Source of the DNA: an uncultured candidate division WPS-2 bacterium
GTDB lineage: Bacteria; Vulcanimicrobiota; Vulcanimicrobiia; Vulcanimicrobiales; Vulcanimicrobiaceae
Length of the DNA: 64,000 nt
NCBI GenBank assembly: GCA_937927945.1
Contig: CALEYW010000016.1
Location: 62,001 to 126,000, forward strand
Direction: 5' to 3'
Positions 20,107 through 28,771 of the stretch are shown here, in pieces. The first letter of the stretch is position 1, and every line of letters begins with the position of its first letter. The translations under genes were made by a program, and so were the position numbers. A model generated the notes under the pieces. That model worked only from the letters and a program-made list of their open reading frames with translations. It searched no databases and was not told the DNA's origin.

Positions 20107-22538
20107 TGCGCTACGGCACACGTACCTCGCACGTCGCCTTGCTGGCGGCACTCCTCGGTTCGGCGACGCTCGCCGCATGCGGCGGCGGTGGGGGCGGCAA
20201 CGCGTCCGTTCCGCCCGTCGCGCAGCAGCCCTCGCAGCAAGGGCAAACGAAGCTCGCGCAGGGCAAGGTCACCGCGATCATCCCCGCCGCGACCACGCCT
20301 CAGGGCCGCAAGCGCAGCCCGCAATACCTCAACACCAGCGATCCCAACTCGGCGATCATCATCTCCGTGCAGCCGACCGATCCGGCCGAAGCGGCGCAAT
20401 GGTCGACGCTCTACGGCACGACCGGGTTCACGCTCTGCTACAACCTCTACACGAACGGAACGCCGAACGCGGCGCTGAGCCCGGTCGCGGTTGCGGGCGG
20501 CGTCCAAGTCTCGTTCCAGATTCCGGCCGTACCGGGCAACGACGCGTTCTCCATCACGCAATACGACGGGCAATGCTCGGCGACGAACCCGTATATCCCG
20601 CCGGTAACCTCACCGAACGCGAACGGGAACGGCGTCCTCGCGTCGGCACCGCCGATCACCGTCAACATCAACCCCGGGATCACGAACGACTTCAACGTGC
20701 AGCTGACCGCCTGCGGTCCGTCATCGTTGAACGGCGGACCGTGTTCGAATGCGACGCCGCCGCCCGGTACGCCGGCGACGAAGGTCCAGCTCGGCGCAAC
20801 GGTCGCGGGCGTCTACCTCGGCGGGTCGAACAACACGACGCCGAGGTCGCTTGCGGCGCCGATTCCGCTCCCTGTCGCCATGCCGATTCGTGAGCTCGGT
20901 GCGTTCATCGCGGCCGGTTCAAAGGTCGGCGTACCGATCCCGGTCGTCGGACTGGACTCGGCGGGCTACGTCATCGCGGGCTCGCCCGGCACGGGTGCCG
21001 GCCAACTGCCCAAGGCGGGCGACAACATCACGCTCCTCCACCTCGAGAACGGTCCAGGCGGAGCCGTGACCGGGCATGCGAAGCTGTACCTGGTCGACGC
21101 GACGACCGGCGCGATCGCGCAAACCGAAGCGGTCGGATCTCCGATCAAACTCACCCAACTCAACGCGCTCGACGCCGCCGATGCGGTGTCCGGCGGTACG
21201 GTCGGCGATCCCTACGTCGTCGTCCTCACCACCGACGGCTCGAATGCGACGGGCTTCACGTCGACGTCGATCCTTCTCCAGGCGACGATCAACGGCACGG
21301 CGATCCCAGGACAATCGCTCACCCTCCCCGAGCAGGGCGCCCTCTTCACGTCGAGCTTCGGCCCGCCGACCTCCGGCTACCCCGACGCGGGTGGCCCGTA
21401 CTCGTCGGTATCCCAGTTCGTGAACACCTTCGGCACCGGGCTGCCGGGAGCGGGGCAAGGCGTCTGGGTGGTCAACGGCGGCGCGATGTCCGAGGTCGGC
21501 GTCGGCCAATATCCCGTCGCCGGCGGGGGCCTCAACCTCACCGGCGCGGCGTACGATGCCAACGCCTCGGTCAAGCAGATCTTCGTTGTCGACATCAACG
21601 CCACGCTCGGCTCACTCCAAACGGCGCCGGCGACGAACGCCACGGCCAGCGGGCTGTACATGTTCGACCCGGTGACGCATGCCAGTTTGCCGGTCGCGGT
21701 GCAGTACCAGCAGACGAACAGCTACATCGGTTTCCAGAATCCGCAAGCCGTCATCTCCATGCCCGGCGGCTACCTCTACGTCGAAGAGAGCGGACGCCTC
21801 TGGGCGATCGATCCGCAAGCGAACGGTGCCGGCACCGGGTTGACGACCGTCACCAACGGTGGGGCTACGTACGTGCAGGCGGAGGCGATCGGCCAGGTTC
21901 CGATCAGCGGGTTCAACGGGACGCCCGCACTCGGCATCGGCGGGATCGGCGTCCCACCGAGCACGTTGCTCCTGGCGGATCCGGGCAACAAACGGATCGC
22001 CTCGATCAACGTCAACACCGGAGCGATCACCGCGTTCGCTTCCGGCGACTATTTCACCAGCATCGCCCCCGGACCGGGCGGGGTCTATTATGCCGGCGCG
22101 CTCAGCGGACAGTTGTGGCAGATCAGCGCCACCGGGAGCGCGACGTCGTTCGGCCTCGCGACCGGCGCAAACCAGGACGGTCCGGTCGGGGTCCGCGCGG
22201 CGCTCCCGTTCGGGACGCCGAGCCCGTACGCCGTGCAAGGGACGACAGCGAACTTCTTCGGCAGCGCGCCGACGCCGACGCTGCCCTACTCGCTCGTGCC
22301 GTTCACGATGACGGGCCCGATCTTCGCGCCGGCGGCGCAGACGGCGATAGCCGGAGGCACGCTCAAGCTCGCCGCCGATACGAACGCGCAGAACATCACG
22401 GCGACGCAGATCGGGAAGTCCCAAGCCGTCTCGTCGATGATCTACGTGACCAGCGCGATGGCGGCCGGGAACGCGGGGCTGACGCCGGAGTCGTTCCTCT
22501 TCAGCGACACGGGGACGCTCCGCACCCTCGTTCCGTAG
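20106..22538 (+). CDS. Large lipoprotein with beta-propeller-like (NHL/PQQ-type) repeats
   Basis: The 810-residue protein starts at ATG 20106, sharing a base with the previous stop. The signal peptide ends in a lipobox (LAAC, about residues 22-25) followed by a poly-Gly run. Residues about 45-230 are Ser/Thr/Pro-rich. The second half has spaced segments of the kind seen in beta-propellers, such as GGYLYVEESGRLWAIDPQ, LLLADPGNKRIASINVNTGAI and GVYYAGALSGQLWQI. ADPGNKRIA is close to NHL repeats. No catalytic motif is seen. A surface-exposed binding or adhesive role is plausible but unproven. A strong hairpin terminator follows 29 bases after the stop. Confidence 0.7.
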   Translation: MRYGTRTSHVALLAALLGSATLAACGGGGGGNASVPPVAQQPSQQGQTKLAQGKVTAIIPAATTPQGRKRSPQYLNTSDPNSAIIISVQPTDPAEAAQWSTLYGTTGFTLCYNLYTNGTPNAALSPVAVAGGVQVSFQIPAVPGNDAFSITQYDGQCSATNPYIPPVTSPNANGNGVLASAPPITVNINPGITNDFNVQLTACGPSSLNGGPCSNATPPPGTPATKVQLGATVAGVYLGGSNNTTPRSLAAPIPLPVAMPIRELGAFIAAGSKVGVPIPVVGLDSAGYVIAGSPGTGAGQLPKAGDNITLLHLENGPGGAVTGHAKLYLVDATTGAIAQTEAVGSPIKLTQLNALDAADAVSGGTVGDPYVVVLTTDGSNATGFTSTSILLQATINGTAIPGQSLTLPEQGALFTSSFGPPTSGYPDAGGPYSSVSQFVNTFGTGLPGAGQGVWVVNGGAMSEVGVGQYPVAGGGLNLTGAAYDANASVKQIFVVDINATLGSLQTAPATNATASGLYMFDPVTHASLPVAVQYQQTNSYIGFQNPQAVISMPGGYLYVEESGRLWAIDPQANGAGTGLTTVTNGGATYVQAEAIGQVPISGFNGTPALGIGGIGVPPSTLLLADPGNKRIASINVNTGAITAFASGDYFTSIAPGPGGVYYAGALSGQLWQISATGSATSFGLATGANQDGPVGVRAALPFGTPSPYAVQGTTANFFGSAPTPTLPYSLVPFTMTGPIFAPAAQTAIAGGTLKLAADTNAQNITATQIGKSQAVSSMIYVTSAMAAGNAGLTPESFLFSDTGTLRTLVP

Positions 22539-22567
22539 CTCGGCTGCGGCTCGAGTAGCGGTAGGAG

Positions 22568-22596
22568 GAGAGGGCGGCTCGGCGAGCCGCCCTCTC
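22568..22596 (+). terminator. Strong intrinsic terminator after the lipoprotein pair
   Basis: A perfect 13-bp inverted repeat (GAGAGGGCGGCTC and its complement) surrounds a 3-base loop GGC and is followed by GCCATTTT. This is a textbook stem with a short T run a few bases on, placed 29 bases after the stop of the large lipoprotein gene. Confidence 0.8.
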
Positions 22597-22670
22597 GCCA
22601 TTTTCCGGGGAACGGTAGGGCAATCCAATCTGCGCTGTAAGGCGTTGGCGAGATGCTAGTGAGGATCTCC

Positions 22671-24218
22671 ATGCGTCGTCTGCTTCGGGCACTGGGAGGG
22701 GTCACCGCGCTCGTGTTCGCATCGGCGGGCGCGGTCGCGGCGCATCCGCTCGGAAACTTCACCGTCAACCATCTCTCGCGCATCACGCTCGCGCGCCACG
22801 CCGTCACGGTGCGCTACGTGCTCGATTTGGCGGAGATTCCCGCGTTCACGCTCGACCGTTCCCTCGACGATCACGGCACGCCGCCGCAACGGGCGCGCGA
22901 AGCGTGGGCCCGCAAACACGCCGCCGACATCGCCCCACTGCTGCAACTCACCGTGGACGAACGTCGTGTCGCGCTGGTCCCGACGGCCGCGACGATCGAA
23001 GCGCGGCCCGGCGCCGGAGGCCTTCCGACGCTGTACGCGACAGCAACGTTCTCCGGCGCGCGACCGTCGGGCGCGCACGCGCTCGCATACGTCGATCGGA
23101 CCGAACCGGCGCGGCTCGGCTGGAGAGACGTCGTCACGGGCACGGAGCGCGAGCCGACCGATGAGCTGCGTGCCTATCCGAGCGCGCTGCTCGGATCGCC
23201 GCGTTCGACCACGACCTTCGCGGGCGCCATCGACGCGCACGGCAACCTCATCCGCACAGGCACGCCGGTCGTCGAGATGACCGCGCCGCCGCAGGCGCCG
23301 CTCGGCCGCTCGAACGCGCTCTCCGACATGCTGCAGCGCGGGGCGACCGATCCGTTCGTCGTCCTCGGCGCACTACTGCTCGCGATTGTCCTCGGCGCTC
23401 TGCACGCGCTCGAACCCGGTCACGGGAAGACGCTGCTTGCGGTCTCCCTCGTCGGCGCGCGCGCGACGCCGCGGCAGGCGATCGTCCTCGCCGCGGCGCT
23501 CACCGTCGCGCACACCGCGGGCGTCTTGGTACTGGGCCTCGTCATCTTGTCGGCGGCGCAATGGATCGTCCCCGAGCAGATCTATCCGTGGATCACGCTG
23601 GGGTCCGGCCTCCTGGTCGCGCTGATCGGCGCGCGCGCGGTCGCGCGCGAAGTCCGCCGGCGGCTGCCGTTCGCGCACGCGCACGCCCACGCGCACCCGC
23701 TCGCCCATACCCACGCGCACGATCACGTCCACGCGCCGGGCGACCATCACGATCACGCGCACGACGCGCACGATCGCGCTCACGCGGTGTGCGGCGGCGC
23801 GCCGCTGACCTTCCGCAGCGCCGTCGTCGCGGCGGCGAGCGGCAACCTCGCGCCGTGCCCCGCGGCGCTCGTCGTCCTGCTGGCAGCGATCAACCTGCAC
23901 CACGTCGGCTACGGCCTCGTGCTGATCGTCGCGTTCAGCCTCGGTCTCGCTGCCCTTCTGACGATTCTCGGCATCGCCGTCGTGCGAGGGGCCGCGTGGC
24001 TGGTCGCGCGGCCGCGCTTCGAGGTCGCCGCCAGCCTCGCGCCGCTCGTCACCGCATCGGTGATCGCGCTCGTGGGCGCGGCGATGGTGGCGCAGGGCCT
24101 CGCGGCCGCCGGCGTAGGGATCTCCGTGCCGCTGGTCACCGTGCTGATCGCGCTGGCAATTGTGGGCTACGCCTTCGCCTGGCACGGCTCCCGTCGGCTC
24201 CCAGAGGTGCACGCATGA
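22671..24218 (+). CDS. NicO/RcnA-like nickel/cobalt exporter with periplasmic N-terminal domain
   Basis: The start at ATG 22671 follows GAGGATCTCC and gives a clean signal peptide (cut after GAVAA); ATG 22653 is an in-frame alternative. About 200 residues of extracytoplasmic domain (HPLGNFTVNHLSRI onward, a form seen in bacterial RcnA-like proteins with a DUF1007-like beginning) come before six or so helices. The first core helix contains ALHALEPGHGKTLL, the NicO family motif. A His/Asp-rich cytoplasmic loop lies in the middle (roughly residues 335-375), a metal buffer typical of RcnA. The protein likely exports Ni or Co ions. It overlaps the next, NiCoT-type gene by ATGA. Confidence 0.85.
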   Translation: MRRLLRALGGVTALVFASAGAVAAHPLGNFTVNHLSRITLARHAVTVRYVLDLAEIPAFTLDRSLDDHGTPPQRAREAWARKHAADIAPLLQLTVDERRVALVPTAATIEARPGAGGLPTLYATATFSGARPSGAHALAYVDRTEPARLGWRDVVTGTEREPTDELRAYPSALLGSPRSTTTFAGAIDAHGNLIRTGTPVVEMTAPPQAPLGRSNALSDMLQRGATDPFVVLGALLLAIVLGALHALEPGHGKTLLAVSLVGARATPRQAIVLAAALTVAHTAGVLVLGLVILSAAQWIVPEQIYPWITLGSGLLVALIGARAVAREVRRRLPFAHAHAHAHPLAHTHAHDHVHAPGDHHDHAHDAHDRAHAVCGGAPLTFRSAVVAAASGNLAPCPAALVVLLAAINLHHVGYGLVLIVAFSLGLAALLTILGIAVVRGAAWLVARPRFEVAASLAPLVTASVIALVGAAMVAQGLAAAGVGISVPLVTVLIALAIVGYAFAWHGSRRLPEVHA

Positions 24219-25024
24219 TCTGGACGAGCGCGTTCACCGTATTCGTTCTCGGCTTACGGCACGGCGCCGATCCCGATCACATCGCGGCGATCGACAACGT
24301 CACGCGCAACGCCTACGTCCGCACGCCGCGGTTGAGCCGCTTCGTCGGAACGCTGTTCGCCGGCGGTCATTCGGTAATGGTCTTCGCGATCTCGGCGATC
24401 GTCGGAATGCTCGGAACCCACTTCACGGGCCATAGCGATCTGATCGAGCGCATCGGCACGTGGATCTCGATCGCCGTACTCCTGCTCGTCGCGGCGATGA
24501 ACGTGCGCGCGCTCCGCGGCGGCGGAACGCGCCTCGTGGGAGCGAAGACGCGTTTGCTGCCGCGCGCGCTGCGCGAGGGTTCGAGTGCGCTGCTCGCGGT
24601 CCCGATCGGTCTCCTGTTCGGCTTCGGATTCGAGACGTCGAGTCAGATTCTGGCGTACGCGCTCGCGTTCGGCACCCAGGCCGGGGTCGTGGGCGCGTTG
24701 GTCGTCGCCGCGATGTTCTCGCTCGGCATGATCTGTACGGATACGCTCGATTCGGTGCTCGTGCACCGCCTGATCTCGTACCGTTCCGACCGCCTGCCGA
24801 AAATCATGCGCGTCTGGATCGCTTCGGTTACGATCCTGGCCGTCGTCGTCGCCGGCTACGAGATGGCGCAAATGTTCGGGTGGCGTTCTCCGATCGGCGA
24901 CCTCGCCCTCAGCGCCGCGCTCGTCGCGGCGCTGGTGGCGGTGTTCGCCTTCGTACTCCTGAGTACGCGCCGGCGGGACGAAGCTCGTTTGCCGGACGAA
25001 CCGGCGAGTCAACCGTTGCAATAG
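24215..25024 (+). CDS. HoxN/NixA-like (NiCoT-related) nickel/cobalt permease
   Basis: The 269-residue membrane protein starts at ATG 24215 inside the overlap with the upstream NicO gene. The first helix carries LRHGADPDHIAAIDNVTRN, the NiCoT metal-selectivity signature RHAxDADHI with Ala and Asp changed to Gly and Pro. A second-motif version, LLFGFGFETSSQ, replaces the standard LGFDTATE. About seven helices are predicted by hydrophobicity. These deviations mean uptake specificity (Ni, Co or another metal) is uncertain. Import and export genes side by side suggest fine control of one metal's level. No nickel enzyme is encoded in the window. Confidence 0.8.
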   Translation: MIWTSAFTVFVLGLRHGADPDHIAAIDNVTRNAYVRTPRLSRFVGTLFAGGHSVMVFAISAIVGMLGTHFTGHSDLIERIGTWISIAVLLLVAAMNVRALRGGGTRLVGAKTRLLPRALREGSSALLAVPIGLLFGFGFETSSQILAYALAFGTQAGVVGALVVAAMFSLGMICTDTLDSVLVHRLISYRSDRLPKIMRVWIASVTILAVVVAGYEMAQMFGWRSPIGDLALSAALVAALVAVFAFVLLSTRRRDEARLPDEPASQPLQ

Positions 25025-25108
25025 TTTCCGCGAGCTGCGCGGCAATCCAGGCGAACGGGTTTCGCGTTTACACGGTAGACGCAATTCGCCCTCGAAAGGA
25101 CATCGCGC

Positions 25109-26002
25109 ATGCGCCTTCGGCTGAGCCCGGGTTTGCTCGCAGCTGCCGCGGTTGCAACGACGGCCGTCGTGCTCTACACCGTTCATCCGGGGTGGAGTTC
25201 GGACCATCAAGACACCTATAACCTTGCAACCCGTTCGAACACGTCGGCCGACATCACCGACGTCTTCGTCTTCCCCTCACCGTCCAATCCGAACAACGTC
25301 GTTCTGGCGATGGACGTCTGGCCGCTCATCCCGGCCGGTATGGGGACGTCGAAGTTTTTCGATCCCTCGCTGATGTGGCAGTTCAAGATCTCGCACGCGA
25401 CGTCGGGAATCGAAGACCAGGCGATCCAGTTCGGCGTCACCGGGATCGATGCGAACCAAACGATCACGATGTACGGGCCGGCGCGGCCGAACGAGGTCGC
25501 GACCACCAACACGTTCGTGCCGGCTACCGGCTCGTTCCACTACAACCTCGCGACGCAGCTCAGCAACGGCGTTAACGTCTACGCCGGACCGCGCGCCGAC
25601 CCGTTCTTTTTCGACCTGTTCGCGTTCTTTTCGTTCCTGGGCGACCGCAACTGGCAGACGCACAGCTCGCAGAACGATCCGGGTCCCCAGACGCAAGGGC
25701 CGCTCTTCAACGGCGACAACGTCGGCCTCGCCGCGCAAGTCGCGCCCGCCTACGACAAGAGCGCGAACCCGGCGCACCCGACCTTCAACGGCTTCGCCGC
25801 CGGGACGACGTCGGGCGCGAATTCGCCGCTCGGCAACTATGCGTGCAGCACGAACGCGCCGCAGAACGCGCTGGCCGACCTCGGCGGCGGCTTCAACGTC
25901 CTCTCGTTCGTCGTGGAAGTTCCCCGCTCGCTGCTGCTCAACGGCTATTCCAGCTCGACCATTCGCGTATGGGCGACGACGAACTCGTCGACCGGATCGT
26001 AG
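25109..26002 (+). CDS. DUF4331 family secreted protein
   Basis: The 297-residue protein follows AAAGGACATCGC and has an N-terminal hydrophobic export signal (about residues 5-24). SSDHQDTYNLATRSNTSADITDVFVF is the family's opening motif (usually SSHREAP...D..D.YAF). The body is beta-rich with FFFDLFAFFSFL in the middle and a conserved ending VVEVPRSLL. The function of DUF4331 is not established. A DUF4331-like lipoprotein and a TPR protein follow on the same transcript, and two Ni/Co transporter genes precede it, which suggests a surface metal-handling cassette by association only. Confidence 0.8.
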   Translation: MRLRLSPGLLAAAAVATTAVVLYTVHPGWSSDHQDTYNLATRSNTSADITDVFVFPSPSNPNNVVLAMDVWPLIPAGMGTSKFFDPSLMWQFKISHATSGIEDQAIQFGVTGIDANQTITMYGPARPNEVATTNTFVPATGSFHYNLATQLSNGVNVYAGPRADPFFFDLFAFFSFLGDRNWQTHSSQNDPGPQTQGPLFNGDNVGLAAQVAPAYDKSANPAHPTFNGFAAGTTSGANSPLGNYACSTNAPQNALADLGGGFNVLSFVVEVPRSLLLNGYSSSTIRVWATTNSSTGS

Positions 26003-26013
26003 GGAGCGCACAC

Positions 26014-26646
26014 ATGATGAAGTACGTTTTCGGCCTGGCGGCGCTCGGCGTGCTGGCTTTGAGTCTGGCGGGCTGCAACGGTTCGAACGGCACGGTCCCG
26101 ACGATCAACGCAACGGGCCTCGCAACGCCGCTCCCGACGAACCCGCCCGCGAGTGCGGCAACCTACGTGCAGATCGAGCTGCTCTCGCGTCCGGCCGTCA
26201 AGGAAGTCTTCGAGAACTTCAACGATCACAAGGTCACCAACGCCGTCGAACCGTACGCGGGCTCGCCGGCCGATCCGCTGCAAGCCGAGATCAAAGCTAT
26301 CGAGAACACCGTTCGTCCGCCGACCGGAAACGCGAACTTCGGAGCGGCGCTGCAAAGCGTGCTCTATCCGAACGAATACATCGTCGACTTGAGCAACACC
26401 ACGGATAAGGCGTCGTATCTCGGCGTCGAGACCGGCGGTGCGACGGGCGGCAAGTTCGGCGGACGCGACCCCGGCGACGACGTGATCGCGATCTCGCTCG
26501 GCGCCGCATTCGGCAGCACCCTGGTGAAGCTGGGCGTGCAGCCCGAAGACAACGAGGAGAACGCCTGCATCGCGGCCGAGAACGTCTCGCAGAGCCCGAC
26601 GCAAGCCCGGACCAGCACGTTCCCGTACCTGGCCGGGCCGCACTGA
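26014..26646 (+). CDS. DUF4331-related lipoprotein
   Basis: The 210-residue protein starts at ATG 26014 after AGGGAGCGCAC (a second ATG follows directly). The leader MMKYVFGLAALGVLALSLAGC ends in a lipobox, LAGC. The body contains YVQIELLSRPAVKEVFENFNDH and GGRDPGDDVIAISLGAAFG, which correspond to the C-terminal part of longer DUF4331 proteins (the GGR.PLxDDVxD region). The first gene plus this one may therefore be a split version of a longer family architecture. It is the second member of the DUF4331-DUF4331-TPR unit. Confidence 0.75.
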   Translation: MMKYVFGLAALGVLALSLAGCNGSNGTVPTINATGLATPLPTNPPASAATYVQIELLSRPAVKEVFENFNDHKVTNAVEPYAGSPADPLQAEIKAIENTVRPPTGNANFGAALQSVLYPNEYIVDLSNTTDKASYLGVETGGATGGKFGGRDPGDDVIAISLGAAFGSTLVKLGVQPEDNEENACIAAENVSQSPTQARTSTFPYLAGPH

Positions 26647-26654
26647 CCGCGCGC

Positions 26655-28004
26655 ATGCGCGGCGCGAGTTCGTTGACCGCCTGGGTCGTTGCGGCGATCG
26701 CTCTGGGAGCGATCGGCGCGTGGCCCGCGTACGTCAGGAACGGCGCGAACGCGGCGCGTGCGGCGTCGCTGCCGACGCCGGCGCCCGTTCACGCCGACTA
26801 CTTGGAGCGCGATCGTCTGATCGCGTTCTGGGAGCAGGCCCAGGCGCAGCACCTGCGCGGTGACATGCTCAGCCCCACGAACCTCTCGGACCAATACCTC
26901 CAACGCTATCGCGAGCGCGGCGACGTCGGCGACGTCGTCCGCGCGCTGCACATGGCGCACGAAGCGTTGCGCGCGCAGCCCTACGGCAACACCGCGGGCG
27001 AGCTCGCGCTGGCGTCGGCGTACGTCGCGCTCCATCGGTTCGCCGACGCGCTCGCCGTGACCCGGGCGGTCGAGCGCTACGACGCGGGCGATCCCTCGAT
27101 GCTCGTTCGGGAGGCCTCGATCGATCTCGAGCTCGGACGCTACGACGCCGCCGGGACGATCGTCGAGCGGCTCCGAACGCGGCCGCAGCCTGCGGCTAAA
27201 CGGTTCCCATCGCTGGACGTCGAGACGCTCATCGCGCGGTACGATGAGCTCACCGGGCATCTCGCGCGGGCTCGCGAGCGCTTCCAACGCGTCGTCGCGT
27301 TCGGCAATGCGCGCTACGATGCTTCAGCACAGCAGCGTGCGTGGTTCTGGTTCCACGCCGGCGAGCTGGCGTTCGAGGCCGGCGACGACGACGGCGCGAT
27401 CGCCGCCGAGCGGCGATCCCTCGACGTGTTCCCCAACTTCTCCGAGGCGAATCGGATGCTCGCCCGCGTGCTGTGTTCGCTGGAGCGCTGGCAGGAATGT
27501 CTCTCCGCCGCGAGCGCCTCGGCGAACGTCGTGCCGTATCCCGAAGTGCTCGGATACGAAGTCGACGCGCAGCGCGCGCTCGGCGATGCGGCGGGCGCAG
27601 CCCGAACCGACGATCTGATTCGCACGATCGAGCGCATCGGCAACGCGCAACGCATCTCCGATCGGCTGCTGGCGATCTACTACAGCGAGCACGCAGAGCG
27701 GTCGGACGACGCGTACGCGATCGCGAAGCGCGAGCTGCACGTCCGCGACGACGTGTACGCCGAGGACACCTTGGCCTGGGCGGCGGCGATGGACGGCCGT
27801 TGGGCCGAAGCCGCCGCGCGTTCGCGGGCGGCGCTCCGCTACGGTACGGAAAACGCGCTGTTCCGCTACCACGCCGGCGTCATCGCGCTGCACGCCGGGG
27901 ATCGTGCAGAGGGGCGCACGTGGCTGCGGCTAGCGCTCGCGCTCAACCCCAAGTTTCATCCGTTCTTTGCGCCGGACGCGCGCCGCCGTCTCGCGGAACG
28001 CTAG
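26655..28004 (+). CDS. TPR-repeat protein with N-terminal membrane anchor
   Basis: The 449-residue protein has one N-terminal hydrophobic helix (AWVVAAIALGAIGAWPAY), either an anchor or a signal, then a series of helical pairs typical of TPRs (GELALASAYVALHRFADALAV, AWFWFHAGELAFEAGDDDGAI, NALFRYHAGVIALHAGDRAEGRTWLRLALALNP). It starts 8 bases after the DUF4331 lipoprotein and is therefore in the same operon. Its repeats may bind the secreted DUF4331 proteins or scaffold them at the membrane. The stop TAG (28002-28004) overlaps the TAG of the convergent hydratase gene. Confidence 0.8.
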   Translation: MRGASSLTAWVVAAIALGAIGAWPAYVRNGANAARAASLPTPAPVHADYLERDRLIAFWEQAQAQHLRGDMLSPTNLSDQYLQRYRERGDVGDVVRALHMAHEALRAQPYGNTAGELALASAYVALHRFADALAVTRAVERYDAGDPSMLVREASIDLELGRYDAAGTIVERLRTRPQPAAKRFPSLDVETLIARYDELTGHLARARERFQRVVAFGNARYDASAQQRAWFWFHAGELAFEAGDDDGAIAAERRSLDVFPNFSEANRMLARVLCSLERWQECLSAASASANVVPYPEVLGYEVDAQRALGDAAGAARTDDLIRTIERIGNAQRISDRLLAIYYSEHAERSDDAYAIAKRELHVRDDVYAEDTLAWAAAMDGRWAEAAARSRAALRYGTENALFRYHAGVIALHAGDRAEGRTWLRLALALNPKFHPFFAPDARRRLAER

Positions 28005-28771
28005 TCGCCGCGCCAGTTCGCGGGGCGTCGGGCGACGAACGATGCGACTCCTTCGGCAAAATCGCGACTGCCGTAGAGGGTGCGCAGCACGTCCTCGTCG
28101 TCGGCGGCCGGTCCCGACTCGCGCAACCGGCGGCAACTCTCTTTCGTCGCGCGCAGGGTGAGCGGTGCCAGCGTCGCGAGCTCCATCGCCAGCTCTTGCG
28201 CGTGCGACGAAAGCGACTCGCCTTCGGGGACGAGGTGCGTCAAAAAGCCGGCACGGTGCGCTTCGGCCGCTCCGAGCAGCGTGCCGGTCAGCAGCAGCAG
28301 CTTCGTCGCATCGAGCCCGATCAGGTGCGCGACGCGGGCCAGATTGCCGATGGAGAGGCCGTTGCCGAGCGTCCGTGCGACGGGAACGCCGATGCGCGCG
28401 TTAGGCGCGCCGATCCGCAGGTCGCAACAGGCCGCCAGCGCCGCGCCGCCGCCCGTGCAGGCTCCGGCGATCGCGGCGATGGTCGGTACGGGAATCGCCT
28501 CGACCGCGAGCATCACGCCTTCCATGCGGCGCTCGTACGCGACGCCGTCGTTCTCGCCGAAGCCGCGGAACTCCGCGATGTCGGTGCCCGAGACGAACGC
28601 CGAGTCTCCGCCGCCGGTGAAGATCACCGCGCTGAGGGCGGGATCGACGGCGAGGTCGAGCGCGAGTTCGCGCAGCCGGTCCCACATGGCGAAGGTCATC
28701 GCGTTGCGTGCCTGGGGCCGGTCGATCGTCACCCGCGCGATGCCGCGCTCCAGCCGTTCGAGCTCGATCAC
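28001..28771 (-). CDS. Enoyl-CoA hydratase/isomerase family protein
   Basis: The 256-residue crotonase-fold protein starts VIELERLERGIARVTIDRPQARNAM, the standard first strand. The oxyanion-hole region reads SAFVSGTDIAEFRGF (usual FsAGxDl), and the second loop is AIAGACTGGGAALAACCDLRI. The Glu usually found near GGxELAL is an Ala in GGGAAL, so the activity may differ from classical hydration. GTG at 28771 overlaps the CoA-transferase stop (GTGA). Together the pair would activate a carboxylic acid by CoA transfer and then process the enoyl-CoA, a catabolic module. The substrate is unknown. Confidence 0.85.
   Translation of the reverse strand: MIELERLERGIARVTIDRPQARNAMTFAMWDRLRELALDLAVDPALSAVIFTGGGDSAFVSGTDIAEFRGFGENDGVAYERRMEGVMLAVEAIPVPTIAAIAGACTGGGAALAACCDLRIGAPNARIGVPVARTLGNGLSIGNLARVAHLIGLDATKLLLLTGTLLGAAEAHRAGFLTHLVPEGESLSSHAQELAMELATLAPLTLRATKESCRRLRESGPAADDEDVLRTLYGSRDFAEGVASFVARRPANWRGD

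Noticed and set aside
22619..25049. Shared GGCAATCCA upstream of the NicO and DUF4331 genes
   Set aside because: A 9-mer can recur by chance in 64 kb and distances to the starts differ (about 43 and 59 bases), so I did not call it a shared promoter element.
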